DNA from: Amoebidium appalachense
Taxonomy: Eukaryota; Ichthyosporea
Direction of reading: 5' to 3'
NCBI GenBank assembly: GCA_963693365.1
Contig: CAVNZM010000002.1
Span: 8,370,001 to 8,434,000 of the forward strand
DNA length: 64,000 nt
Position 1 is the stretch's first letter; each line of letters opens with the position of its first letter. This document shows, piece by piece, positions 10,601 through 22,660 of this stretch. Made by a program: the position numbers and the translations under genes. The notes below the pieces were generated by a model. That model did no database searches. It had not been told where the DNA came from and worked only from the letters and a program-made list of their open reading frames with translations.

Positions 10601-10952
10601 CGCGCAGTTCGGTTTCCGGCCTGTGGTTCCTGGTGCCGTGAAGGGCCGCGTGTGGCATGATGACGGAGCAGACGGTGTCTTTGAGTATGGCGATTATGGG
10701 CTCGGCTCCGTCTCCGTTGTGCTTGTTGACTCTAACGGCCGCACTGTTGCCAGCGCCACCACCGATGTAAAGGGATACTATTCGTTTGGTGGTGTTGCCC
10801 CAGGGAGCTACTCTGTGCGCGTGCTCGCTGCCCCTAACGGTCATGTGGCGTCGTCTGATAAGGATGGTGGCGTCGACAGCACAGTAGCGGTGGTTGTGGG
10901 TGAGGGCAAGACGGTAGAAGGGATTGACTTTGCTTACACCATCAAGTTTTAG
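7692..10952 (+). CDS. Secreted protein with ten SdrD-B-like (prealbumin-like) repeats
   Basis: An apparently intronless frame of 1086 residues. Residues 1-20 are a signal peptide (hydrophobic LFSGAVLLLGALG, likely cleavage after THG). From residue 59 there are ten tandem units of about 100 residues. Each starts with an acidic loop such as DxNGNGxQDAGE and ends with a signature like GSYSFANIPAGTYTLSI. This is the SdrD B-like/Cna-B-like beta-sandwich family, known mainly from bacterial surface adhesins, in which the Asp-rich loops bind calcium. Approximate unit starts are residues 59, 162, 268, 369, 472, 571, 674, 778, 875 and 980. There is no C-terminal membrane segment, GPI signal or LPXTG motif, so the protein is probably secreted or held by partners. 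The gene is clearly GC-richer than its surroundings. A role in the cell coat or adhesion is inferred. Bacterial origin is possible but not shown. Confidence 0.88.
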   Translation: MASLFSGAVLLLGALGTTHGAPFIWRRSYDEAPAPLPDCNKGWARPPTNPTGACLQARGMIAGDAYTDLNGNGQRDANEPGVAGLKVSFLNSNGRSVGSVRTSRTGGFSARNVLPGNYTVTLDPASVPSSAVATSPLSVTTSVVAFQQSSAAFTFKAANAVVGPAAAFIDANNNDQQDVGEAGLANATISLIDSNGNVVRTTKTDASGNYTFADVAPGTYTITIDTASLPAGFTTKRARFNVVLAAGQSFNGAAASFCIAPPQTGGIASSKVFVDINGNGVQDAGEVGLGNVTIMLVDASGKVVATAVTAQDGSYSFANIPAGTYTLSIDRANLPATFVIPSTTQTITIAPGATAVALPLTVRPNFASVGPANAFVDENNNDVQDANEPGLSGLQVQLVDRATGNVVQTTTTNANGTYTFINVLAGTYTVRISPIPADLKPLRANGQFTVVLAPGQVFSDEAAAFCFKRLPHASVSGAVTVGNSSIANAIVSLVDADGKTLFRATTNDKGAFTFAHLQAGTYTIAIDQASLPANVVAASDRDGVADGKTSITLNWGDNVSNINFDYRFQYGTVKPGGLFVDVNGNGVQDAGEVALANVTVSLVDANGKVVATAITAQDGSYSFADIPAGTYTLSIVGSTLPAGVAVLSSPSTFTVQPGATATPVSFAIRPVFASVGPANAFLDANNNDEQDAGEAAVANVVIQLVDRNTGVVVQTTKTDASGIYSFTNILAGNYTVRVDTASIPFGLTVARPQFNVVLTPGRVFSGAQASFCVKPLSKASASGAVTLNGSPLANVVVNLLNAAGNTVMQERTNDKGTFTFAQLQAGTYTIAIDQASLPANVAAASDPDGVADGKTSIMLNWGDNMSNINFDYRLLTGTCSSIVYVDANSNGQLDAGEAALPNIRLTLTDSTGKIVATAVTDASGRYTFGSIVAGTYTVAVDTGSVPVGLTASNPTTASRTVTIVAGGSVDAQFGFRPVVPGAVKGRVWHDDGADGVFEYGDYGLGSVSVVLVDSNGRTVASATTDVKGYYSFGGVAPGSYSVRVLAAPNGHVASSDKDGGVDSTVAVVVGEGKTVEGIDFAYTIKF
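8491..10310 (+). repeat. Three-unit higher-order duplication inside the SdrD-B-like gene
   Basis: The repeat types occur in the order A-B-C-A-B-C: A is VFVDINGNGVQDAGE at about 8491, B is VGPANAFVDENNND at about 8796, C is SGAVTVGNSSIANA at about 9107. The set recurs at about 9405, 9711 and 10023. The two blocks are each about 905 bp, and the C units are especially alike (DQASLPANV, DGVADGKTSI, LNWGDN). This indicates unequal exchange of a whole three-domain block rather than single domains. Confidence 0.8.
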
Positions 10953-11100
10953 AGGGTATGTTGGTCCATTGTTGTAAATAATAGGTATGTATTGCAATGC
11001 GGTTTTGTAAATTGCAGTTATTGTAATGATACAGCCGCTCTGTGAGATGGCTAGTTTTTTAAACTAGATCAACTTTGCTGCCGAAGCCAACGGATGAATC

Positions 11101-12650
<1,550 letters not shown>

Positions 12651-12654
12651 TTCC

Positions 12655-12850
12655 GGGGACTGACTTTGCCTACACCATCGAGTATTAGGGTGTATTGGAC
12701 TGTATTTGTGCTTTTGAAGGTATTCCATGCATGCTGTTCAAAATGTTTTCCGAATGGTATCTATAAATCGTGTTTTTAACGTATTACAATGCGGTTTTGT
12801 AAATAGCAGTTATCTTAATGACACAGCCGCTCTGTGAGGTGGCCCTTTAC
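12655..12850 (+). pseudogene. Relic of a second SdrD-B-like gene 3' end
   Basis: Codons at about 12657-12688 read TDFAYTIEY then TAG, matching the last residues of the intact gene (IDFAYTIKF then TAG, ending 10952). The downstream region is also shared: ATGCGGTTTTGTAAAT followed by a segment ending ACAGCCGCTCTGTGAG occurs at both about 10996-11047 and 12788-12838. Nothing of the upstream 3 kb coding region is left. I infer a tandem paralogue whose body was lost or replaced by simple repeat. Confidence 0.75.
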
Positions 12851-12949
12851 GTGAATGAATAGCTCCAGTACTTGTGGGCACAAAAAATTGACACCAGACG
12901 ATATTTGCCGGCGAATATAACAGATAAACCTCTACAGATCATCCTTCAA

Positions 12950-12955
12950 CCCCCT

Positions 12956-12989
<34 letters not shown>

Positions 12990-13306
12990 ACCACACACAC
13001 ACACACACACACGGAAAAAAAAAAAAAAAAAAAGAACGTTCAATTGTCACGTGTCGCATTCGAAATTTTCTGTTTACTAATGCCGTCATTGCTCCAAATG
13101 TGCATTTCTGTTTTTCCAAAAACCCCCCGCCCCCCCCCCCCCCTCCCCCCTTCTCCCCCCCCCCCCCCCCCCCTCCCCCGCGCACGTGCGTAAAATACTT
13201 CTTCCCATTGTTATAATCTCCCCCCTTCCCTCTCCCCCTTCTCCCCGGTTCTCCTTGTACTTTTGCATTCATGTTTCGTTCTCTGTCTTGTTTTCTTTTC
13301 TTGCCT

Positions 13307-13346
<40 letters not shown>

Positions 13347-13655
13347 ACTTTTTTCTTCCCCCGTTCCCTCGTCATTTTCCTCACAAGGTTGAAGGGCCGG
13401 TAGAGGGAGAGGGGTGTGATGTTTAAGCCCGCAAGGGCGGGGGGAGGGGAAGGGGGGGGGAGGGGGGTTATAGCAAGTGTCTCACTCCCTTCCTTCCCCT
13501 GCCCCCCCCCCCCCCCCCCCCCCCCCCAGGATCCACCCCCCCCCCCCCCCCCCCCCCTCCCCTCCCTCTCCCCCAACCCCCCACCACCTGTTGGTATTGT
13601 TGTCTTTCCCTACGTGTCTCTCCTTCTCTGTCCATCTGCACATACAGAACTTTTT

Positions 13656-13703
<48 letters not shown>

Positions 13704-14082
13704 CCCCCCCCCCCCCCCCCCCCCCCCCCTCTCCCCCAAAAAGAAGCACACGAAAATGGCCAACACACCTACCCCTCCATTCACATCAAAAAGGTTGACC
13801 TATCCAGAGGATCATTGGACCATTTCAACCAATCGAAAATCTAACTACCCACTAACTAAACCCCCCCCCCCTTCCCCTCCCCCCCTCCCCCCCCCCCCCC
13901 CCCCCCCCCCCCCTAATTTCGTCTTTCCCTTCCATATTGCACAACCACAGACCCGAAAACCACCTCATCCACTTACACAAAAGCCACCCACCCACCCACC
14001 CACACCCACACCCATCCACCCACCCACCCACCCACCCACACACCCACACACATACACACACACACCAACACACACACGCACG

Positions 14083-14181
<99 letters not shown>

Positions 14182-14536
14182 GCATACTGGACACACTGGG
14201 ACCCCACATACACACACCTCCTCCCTGCCCACCCCCCTCGTTGCCTTCCTCACTCCCATTCTCCCTCATAAACCCACACGAGCGCACAAACTCTTACCCA
14301 GAACCACCGACCTGCTCACACCCATACACGTCCCAACCATACACAATGACCGTGACATGCACAACAACACACAGATATCCCCCCCCACCCACCCCCTTGA
14401 CACACACATACACATGATACAGAAATCACATACACACCCACCCATCCACCCTTCCACCCACCCATCCGCAGACACACGCGCGCGCGCACACACACACACC
14501 AAAACAGGCACACAAAAAATCTTTCACCATACCACC

Positions 14537-14576
<40 letters not shown>

Positions 14577-15493
14577 CCCCCCCTTCTGCCCTCGATATAT
14601 ACCGGATATATCGGATATTGCGACACATAAGTTCGGCACTACCCATTATGGGCTATCGTAACAAGGTTGACCACCGAGTTCCCTCCCCGGGGTCCATAAT
14701 AAGAGGTGATACACCACACTGGCTATACCGTAGCCTACCAACCAACATGCTGTTTCTTCCTTCTATTTATGCAACTCACTAGTGACAGAATCATCATCCA
14801 CACACCACCCAAACACAATCACCATCCACATCACCCATCCACACACCACAAACCCCAAACACACACACAGAATCCACTCACCCACACATCCACAAGCCCT
14901 CCCTTACCTCCCCCCCCTTCCCCCCCCCCCTCCCCCTCCCCTTCCCCCTCCCTCCTCCCCTTCTCCCCCACCCACCCATCCACACACGAATGAAAGTTTC
15001 ACTCACCCCCACAACCACCTACCTGTCTCCCTCTCTATCTCACGTACACACACACATACACAAATACACACACGCACGGGCACACCAGCATCCACCCAAA
15101 CTTACCCACCTGCACACACCCACTTACCCACCCGCACACATACATCCCTCCACCATCCCACACATACACTAGCACAGCTTTCACCCTCCCCACCTGCCCA
15201 CCCCCCAACCCCGCCCACACACACATCCCATTCACCACCCACTCATTCCGTGAACCCACCCGCCCTCACACTCAGCCACTCACACACACACCCACGCACA
15301 TAGCCACCCACCCAACCACGCACTCACCCAATCATCTATTCAAGCAAACAGGCACTCACACATAGATACACACCAACCCAGTAACCCACCCACCTCCTCA
15401 TGCGAACACACGCACACACACACACACACACACGCACAAACACACACACACACACACACACAAACAAATACAAACGCACACACACACGCCGTG

Positions 15494-15580
<87 letters not shown>

Positions 15581-16260
15581 GAAACAGACACACACACACG
15601 TTTCACCACCCCAACCCTCCCCCCCCTCCCCTCCCCCCCAATGAACAGCACACACCCACACACCCATCCCATCCCCCCACCCCCCCCCCCCCCCCCCCCC
15701 CCCCCCCCACCCCCCACCTCCCCACCGCCACCACCAGACATAGACACACACACAGCCGTTTCTCATTCCGTCATCTCTTTTTGCGTTATTGGCACCTGTT
15801 TGGTCCGCTCTCCCTCCCACCCTTCCCTTCTCCCTCCTTGCAGCTGCATTGCCCCAATGCCCCCCCTCCCCCCCCCCCCTCCTCCCCTGCCCCCCTCCTC
15901 CCCCCCCCCCCCCCCTTTCCCCCACCTCCCCCCCACACCCCCCCACCTCCCCCCCCCCCCCCCCCCACCCCCTCCTTTGCCTGCTTCAAGCCCCCAAGTC
16001 TCATGCATCAACCCACCTTGAGCCAATACCCCACACCACAACATGAGACATCCACCCACCCACCATGATCACCCACCAGTTATATAACAAACACCATATG
16101 TCGGTACCGGTGCCGGTCATCCCCGTCCCAACCCCCCGCCCTCCACCCCGCCCCCTCCTTCCCCTCTCTCCCACACACGCCTCTGCAATACCCACATTCC
16201 CCCCTCCCCCCCCCCGGCCCCCTCCCCCCATCAGTCTCATACGGAGGAAGCTGATGACCC
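12950..16260. repeat. Extended low-complexity region
   Basis: A mosaic of poly(C), C/T tracts, (CT)n at about 13661-13700, (CA)n at about 14091-14180 and 15497-15575, and CCCA/CACC tracts. Small unique islands lie at about 13010-13110, 13740-13860, 14590-14790 and 16000-16110. I found no gene in any of these islands. Confidence 0.8.
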
Positions 16261-16510
16261 AAAAGAGCGGGGGTTTGAGATGACTGACAAGGCCTGTGGC
16301 TCTATCTGACACGTGATAACGAGCCTATCAGTATCAGCTGTTTGGTGTCGAATTCCATTGGTGAGAATTATGAGATTGAAGCCATGTTGCTTGGATTGGC
16401 GTTAAAAAAAAAATGTGTTTGCAATTGCACAGTGACTATGTGGGCATACAGAGGCCGTCCGCCCTTAAGATTGTCCGCCAACAAGATTCCGTCGACGCTG
16501 ATTTTGCCAG

Positions 16511-17290
16511 AATGAGTTAGGCCTTCCCTTTTGTTTTTATTTGGTTAGGCTTCCTTCTTATCGTCCTTTGTTGCAATTATTTCCTTCTTTAGACCCTGTT
16601 CCCATTTCTATTGTTCGCGCGAAATGTCCTGTACCCAATCTATCTCCCATTCAGAGATATTTCTTTAAATATTTGTCTCCTTTATTTTTCTCTTCCCCTA
16701 TTTATCAGCACTATGTTACTTGGTTTCATACTCAATATCCTTTGCTTCATCGTTGTGATAAAGAGTATCATGGTAGGACTCTTGAGCCTGTGCTTCTTTT
16801 TATATTAGAGACTCGTCTATTTTCTCTACAATCGTTATGTAAATTAGCTACCGTAGCAATATTCATCCTTCCTCTCGTAAACCTACACCACTTGCCCATT
16901 TTGCCATTCTAACCCCTTCGTGTGATATTGCTTGGAAATGTATATTTTGGCGTTGTAACCTTAGTTTCCATAAATGTTTGTGTCACTTTTGTGCAGAGCC
17001 TTCTTCTCGCAAACATCTAGATAAATGTATTTATTTATCTCAGATTCTTCCGTTAGAAATTCGAAGACTAGCTTATTTAGATGGTCCTGAAATTACTTCT
17101 ATTGACTATCTGTTAAACCACCGTATGTTTAACGAGTTTTCTAGGGTGTACGATTATTTGAATCGTTATCTCCTCCGTATCCGTGAGTAGGGGTTTTTGT
17201 ATTTTCTTCTCCGAGATATCTGTAATATCTCCGGCTTGCTTCTCTTTCATGAGCATATCAATAAAGTCATTATAAAAAATAAAAAAATTA
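16511..17290 (+). pseudogene. Decayed 3' end of a second, unrelated LINE
   Basis: One frame is open from at least 16511 to about 16855. The sense then moves to another frame (FAILTPSCDIAWKC) ending at 17190. The second part carries the Cys/His signature C-x2-C-x7-H-x4-C (CHFC, then H and C in KHLDKC), the zinc-binding pattern near the C terminus of many non-LTR reverse transcriptases. An AATAAA signal at 17260-17265 and an A-rich end at about 17272-17288 complete a LINE-like 3' terminus. It lacks the catalytic region, is frameshifted, and does not resemble the 3134-6328 element. Confidence 0.6.
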
Positions 17291-17463
17291 AGATTGTGCA
17301 GACGGGTCTATTTTCGGGACAATCTTATCGCTTATATGGGCATATCTGAGGAGGTATGGGAGGCATTTTTTCAAGCTGTATGGCACCGTGATGGTTCCCC
17401 CAGAGTGGCTTTTTCAGCATTTTGCTTAGGCTTCACATTACCTTTGCAATTTTTGAGACCCCT

Positions 17464-17503
<40 letters not shown>

Positions 17504-17686
17504 TTTCCCTCCTCCTCCTCAGAGGCCCCGTCCATCACTCCTAACTAACCCACACAAACCGTGACACACGCGCAATCGTGCACGTGCGCAAACACACACA
17601 CATGCACACAACACATACACATACACCCACGTGCACACACACACACACACACGTGCGCAAACACAGTACACACACACACACACGTG

Positions 17687-17743
<57 letters not shown>

Positions 17744-18550
17744 TGATGCAGGCGCGCACATACACCGCTCCATTCTGGTAGACCCCCCCCCCCCCCTCCC
17801 CTCCCCTTATTATTACGGTTACAGTTCCCCCCCCCTCCCCCCCCGCCCCCCCCCTCCTTATTACGGCTACCGTCCCCCCTCCCCCTCCCTCCACCACCAT
17901 CAAGCGAATCCGTTACCACCCCTTCAAGTTGCAATGATTAGCTACGCCCTTCTCCCCCGTACCCCCGAGGGGCCTGCCCCGGGCCAAGATTATGGGCACG
18001 ACCAAACTTCGACCCTCTAATTGAAAATAAGATTGCGTCCCCACCCCCTAAAAGCGTAGGATCTTAAGGGCGATCGGCCTCTATAAGTTGTTCAGTCACC
18101 ACCAGATCGTATTCCGTTATGTGGTAATCTCCCAATGCCTATCATGTAAAAGCAGAGCTAATTATATATAAAGCGGTATAATCATTTTTCGTTTTTCTTT
18201 CTTTCTTTCTTTTTTTCTTATCCTGCATCGGAAATACCGTCTTCCACACAGCACCGACTGTACGCTAGTTAGGGTGCTCAAAGTGTAGGAGCTAAGCTAA
18301 CACACCGTTACCTAACTACGGTTTACATCCCAGCCTCACCTGCAGGGGGCCACCAGCCCTCCCCTTCACTCAAAACCTCAGCTTAATGACGGGCCCTCAT
18401 TGGTTGGACCGTCGTCGCTGCATTGTTTTATCATCATATTCACGTCATGCCCCGAAATGCCCAAGTAGACCTTAAATTTCCGCACTTGGATACAATTGCA
18501 TAAAGTTCGGCTGCTAGAACCCCCAGGCACATGGGTGCACCCACGCTTAT
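17291..18550. other. Intergenic, no gene recognised
   Basis: A short open frame at about 17294-17460 has no recognisable family. Poly(C) and a (CA)n tract (about 17695-17740) follow. From about 17930 to 18550 the sequence is unique-looking, with a TATATAA-like site near 18164 but no convincing gene after it. Confidence 0.5.
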
Positions 18551-18559
18551 ATCGTGTCA

Positions 18560-18719
18560 TCGCACCAAAACACACACACACACACACAGGCGCGCACGCG
18601 CGTGTGCGCGCGAACACACACACACACACACACACAGGCTCACACGCACGCACACCCGCACGCACCTGCACACCGGGGACGCAGAAACACGGCTGCAGAC
18701 ACGTGCGTGCGCGCGCGCA

Positions 18720-18765
<46 letters not shown>

Positions 18766-19030
18766 CACACACTCACTTTGTCATCCACTCACTCATCCAC
18801 CCACCAAACCAACACAGCCTCCCCCCCCCCCCCCCCCCCCACACACGTCTTTGTTCTGATTTAGTTCCCATTCCTTCCAACCAAGCCCCACCCCCCACCC
18901 CCCCTTCACCCATTCATTTACCAAACCCACACAGGCCGACAACCCCCCCCCCCCCCCCCCCCCCCCCGGGGGGGCCTGCGCCACATGTCCATTTTCTGAC
19001 TTCGCCCATCCCTTACAACATCATCACCCC
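18560..19030. repeat. (CA)n and poly(C) tracts
   Basis: CA-rich and CG/CA mixed tracts at about 18567-18775, then three poly(C) runs between 18820 and 19041 separated by short unique segments. No coding content is supported. Confidence 0.8.
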
Positions 19031-19083
19031 CCCCCCCCCCCTTTCCCTCCCTTGCCAGCGTGGTGTGAGAGTCCGGGGAGGGG

Positions 19084-19585
<502 letters not shown>

Positions 19586-19770
19586 TAAGGAGTTTGACAT
19601 CGCCCGTACTGCCAGTCACTATACGGGGGGCAGCATTGGGTATTGTTTCCTGCAACTGGATTGGAAAAATTGGTGGGTTTGACAGCCTACGGTTTACGAT
19701 GGAAGCCAGTTTTTCACAATCAATCCCCAATGTGTACGAGGTGGACACGAGAGCTAATCAGCCAGCACTG

Positions 19771-19776
19771 TTTATT
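19771..19776 (-). terminator. Polyadenylation signal of the PDZ gene
   Basis: AATAAA on the minus strand, about 155 nt after the stop codon of the PDZ-domain gene. Position and motif fit; no cleavage-site evidence is available. Confidence 0.55.
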
Positions 19777-19927
19777 CAATGATTACTACATGTATATCCT
19801 TTAGAATCCCGTGTCATTCATTCCACCGAGTGTCTTTATGGATCAATATATATATAATACACATTAATAATCAGGCTCCTTTGAGCACAGCCCATCATAA
19901 TTCAAGAAAACAGGTCAAGTTGCTTGA

Positions 19928-20998
19928 CTACTTGCGGCAAACTTGAGGCGACACAGTCTGCCCACGTGCGCGCTTGTCGCGCGCCTGCAAATTCCTTGCT
20001 ACCGTCACATCGTAATCAGCGTCAACCAAATAGCGCAACCAAAGTGTTCCCATACCCATCTTCGTCATGTATTCATGTCCAATCTCAGTAATAACATCCA
20101 CCAACCCAGCCGTCATAACAGAAATCTCTACGTTGGCCTTACCCTCGCAGTAAACACACTCTCTCAGAGCCTTACCCACAGTACCTGCACCACACCCGAA
20201 AGTACTTTTTCCACCAACAGAAACAATATCGTGTCCAATGAGCATGGGGTTGATTGCGACCGCGGCGGGTGTGTCTGGAACAAGAAACAGAATACGAGCA
20301 GTGCAGCTTTTGTGATCCAACACCAGCCCAAGACGCGACAGAAAGACGTCACCATCATTATTTTCAACAACGGAGTCGGCGCTTTGGTTTTGCGCAACCG
20401 AGCTACGGGGGCTGTTGGTTACGCGAGAGCTACGAGGGCTGATACGCTCAATGAGGCTCTTACGCGCAGGCGTCGTGGTGGGCGATGGGACATTCTGAGT
20501 AAGAAGTTCCCCCGGGACTGTAAGGGTAAACGTCAGGGTGCACGCTGCCTCCACGTACGAAATATCCACCACGTTCGCAGAGTCGAGCATCTCACGTGCA
20601 CCCGCCGCGCCAACTGAGCGCGCGTCAAGACCATTAACGTTAACGAGCCTGTCCCCAACACGTAGACCCGAACGAAATGCACCGGAGAAGCGACCAGAGA
20701 GGGTCATTGCGTATTTTTCCACATGCACAACATAGAGTTCTCCCTCCCAAAATGCAAACTCGGCACCGAAGCGTTCTCCTGCAATCTTGGCGAGGTGGAC
20801 GTCACGCATTACCCCGTGGTATATGTCGTCTGAAGAGTCACAGGATTGGGCTGGTGAACTCGGGCGGCTGGATGTGTTTTGTGCATGTTTTTCGCGCGTG
20901 GTTGCACCCGTGCACCGAAGAGGGTCGACTGCGGGCTTGGATGCGGGTGGGGTAACGGACGAGGGCTGCCCACAAATAGGCGTCTGAAATAGCAACAT
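19928..20998 (-). CDS. Protein with two PDZ domains
   Basis: A single-exon frame of 356 residues starting at ATG (20996-20998). Residues about 65-160 form a PDZ domain, with the typical core SGLRVGDRLVNVNGLDA followed by an alpha-helix (GAAGAREML). Residues about 215-300 form a second, more divergent PDZ domain (LGLVLDHKSCTARI, then MLIGHDIVSVGGKST). A Ser/Pro/Arg-rich linker (about 170-210) joins them, and the N-terminal 60 residues look disordered. No signal peptide or membrane segment is visible. PDZ domains bind short C-terminal peptides, so a scaffold role is inferred; partners are unknown. The first codons (ATGTTGCTATTTCAG) end like a 3' splice site, so the true start could lie in an upstream exon. 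Confidence 0.7.
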   Translation of the reverse strand: MLLFQTPICGQPSSVTPPASKPAVDPLRCTGATTREKHAQNTSSRPSSPAQSCDSSDDIYHGVMRDVHLAKIAGERFGAEFAFWEGELYVVHVEKYAMTLSGRFSGAFRSGLRVGDRLVNVNGLDARSVGAAGAREMLDSANVVDISYVEAACTLTFTLTVPGELLTQNVPSPTTTPARKSLIERISPRSSRVTNSPRSSVAQNQSADSVVENNDGDVFLSRLGLVLDHKSCTARILFLVPDTPAAVAINPMLIGHDIVSVGGKSTFGCGAGTVGKALRECVYCEGKANVEISVMTAGLVDVITEIGHEYMTKMGMGTLWLRYLVDADYDVTVARNLQARDKRARGQTVSPQVCRK

Positions 20999-22327
20999 TT
21001 TCTATAGCTATACGCTGTGCAACAGTTGCAGAGTCTAGTTGAGCAGATTTGTCGTTTTCTCCTCCCCAAATTACTTGGTTCTATCGAATGGTCATGTACA
21101 TGTTGATCTATGCATATGTACCTTGTTGGCTAGAGCTTATGATACCGATGTTCGATAGCTAATATATGCATCAGTGAGCCCAACAAATGCTGATTTAGCA
21201 CTTGCAGTAGGCAGGTAACAGGCGATTATAGCTACAGGCCATACTCGGGCACTCCATGAATTACTTCATGGCGAAACACGGAAATACTTCCGTTGTGCCT
21301 TTGCTAAAGCGCGTGTGCCGAAACGCAAAACTGACAACTTGTGGGGGTTGCTACCGCGTGTTTATATTATAGCCGCCACGCAAACCGCATTGATTGGCGG
21401 ATATCTATCTAGTTATTAGAATTTGTGGTCACATTCGATTGGATTAGATCATTTCGAATCTAATTTCTAAATATTCCATGCACATATTGAGTGATTGATT
21501 CGTTAAATATCACGAATCAGAGGTGACACCTTTCGATCATCCAATCACAGCAGCTCTTATATGGGGGCCAATCATTCCTGAAGTTTCGTGAGAATGGAGT
21601 TGGCAATGGCTCAACGGACAAAAACAACAGACTTTACCCAAAGGGTTCTCTGTGTTATATAAATTATGGATGCATCAAAAATGCCTCCAAGAAGTGAAGG
21701 GAACAGCATTTATTATGATAGTTGCCGACAATCGTGCCAGGGCTTGCGGTGCACCAGAACCGTGTTAACACAACAACAGCGTGCGTGGCCTTGCAAGATA
21801 TCGAACGTGGACGTTGCACAATGCACAGTCAGACCCACATGTAGCATGTACAGTCAGAGGGTCACACGCGGCGAACATGTACGTGATCTCTGTGCTGCAA
21901 GAACAGTCAGACAGTTGTCACTGTTGTAATGAAAGCTTGCAGAATGGCATGTACAGCTTGTACAGCTTGTACACACACTGTAGCTGTCAATGTGTGAATG
22001 TATCGAGGGTGGCATGTGCATGTATCCGACGTGTTGTGTTGGGAGGGCCTAGCTGTGATCAAACTTGTGACCAAAATTTTACGTTTGCCCACGTTGTCAA
22101 CTGATGCATCAGCTGGTTGCTCAACAACGCATGTGCGGTCACTGCGGTGGGATGGCTTTCCACGTTCCCATGGTGCACTGCCCTTGACTCAATGAATTGT
22201 AGTTGTACGGTATGCGCTGGCCACCTTGGACTGTTGGAGCGCCTCACGTACATGTAAGCAGGGTGCAAGCACAACGCGTGGGGTTAGGTAGCACATGCAC
22301 GCATATTCCTACTTTCGATATGCGTTA
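20999..22327. other. Intergenic, no gene recognised
   Basis: Unique-looking DNA between the PDZ gene and LINE copy 2. CCAAT and TATATAA-like motifs occur near 21568 and 21656, ahead of an 87-residue frame at 21666-21929 that has no recognisable domain and contains repeated ACAGTCAGA words. I do not call it a gene. Confidence 0.45.
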
Positions 22328-22522
22328 GGGGTTTACGCTGTTTACTCGAGGCAAAGAGAACCAGTCTCAGGTATGGGGGGGGGGGGTTTGCTCGGAATAT
22401 CCCCTCAGCGGTATATCATGATCACGTACATAGATGTCGGGTGGTGACTATATATCAGGGTTTACTTTCTCTACGAGACACCATAAAGACTACAAGGAGA
22501 AATCAATTAGTTGGGGTTCCCC

Positions 22523-22555
<33 letters not shown>

Positions 22556-22587
22556 GGGCTCCCCTCGGGACACTCGGTATCAGCTGG

Positions 22588-22640
<53 letters not shown>

Positions 22641-22660
22641 TGTGTGTGTGTGCGCGTGCG

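Noticed and set aside
19943-20617. 224-residue plus-strand frame opposite the PDZ gene
   Set aside because: No domain; the minus-strand frame encodes two PDZ domains.
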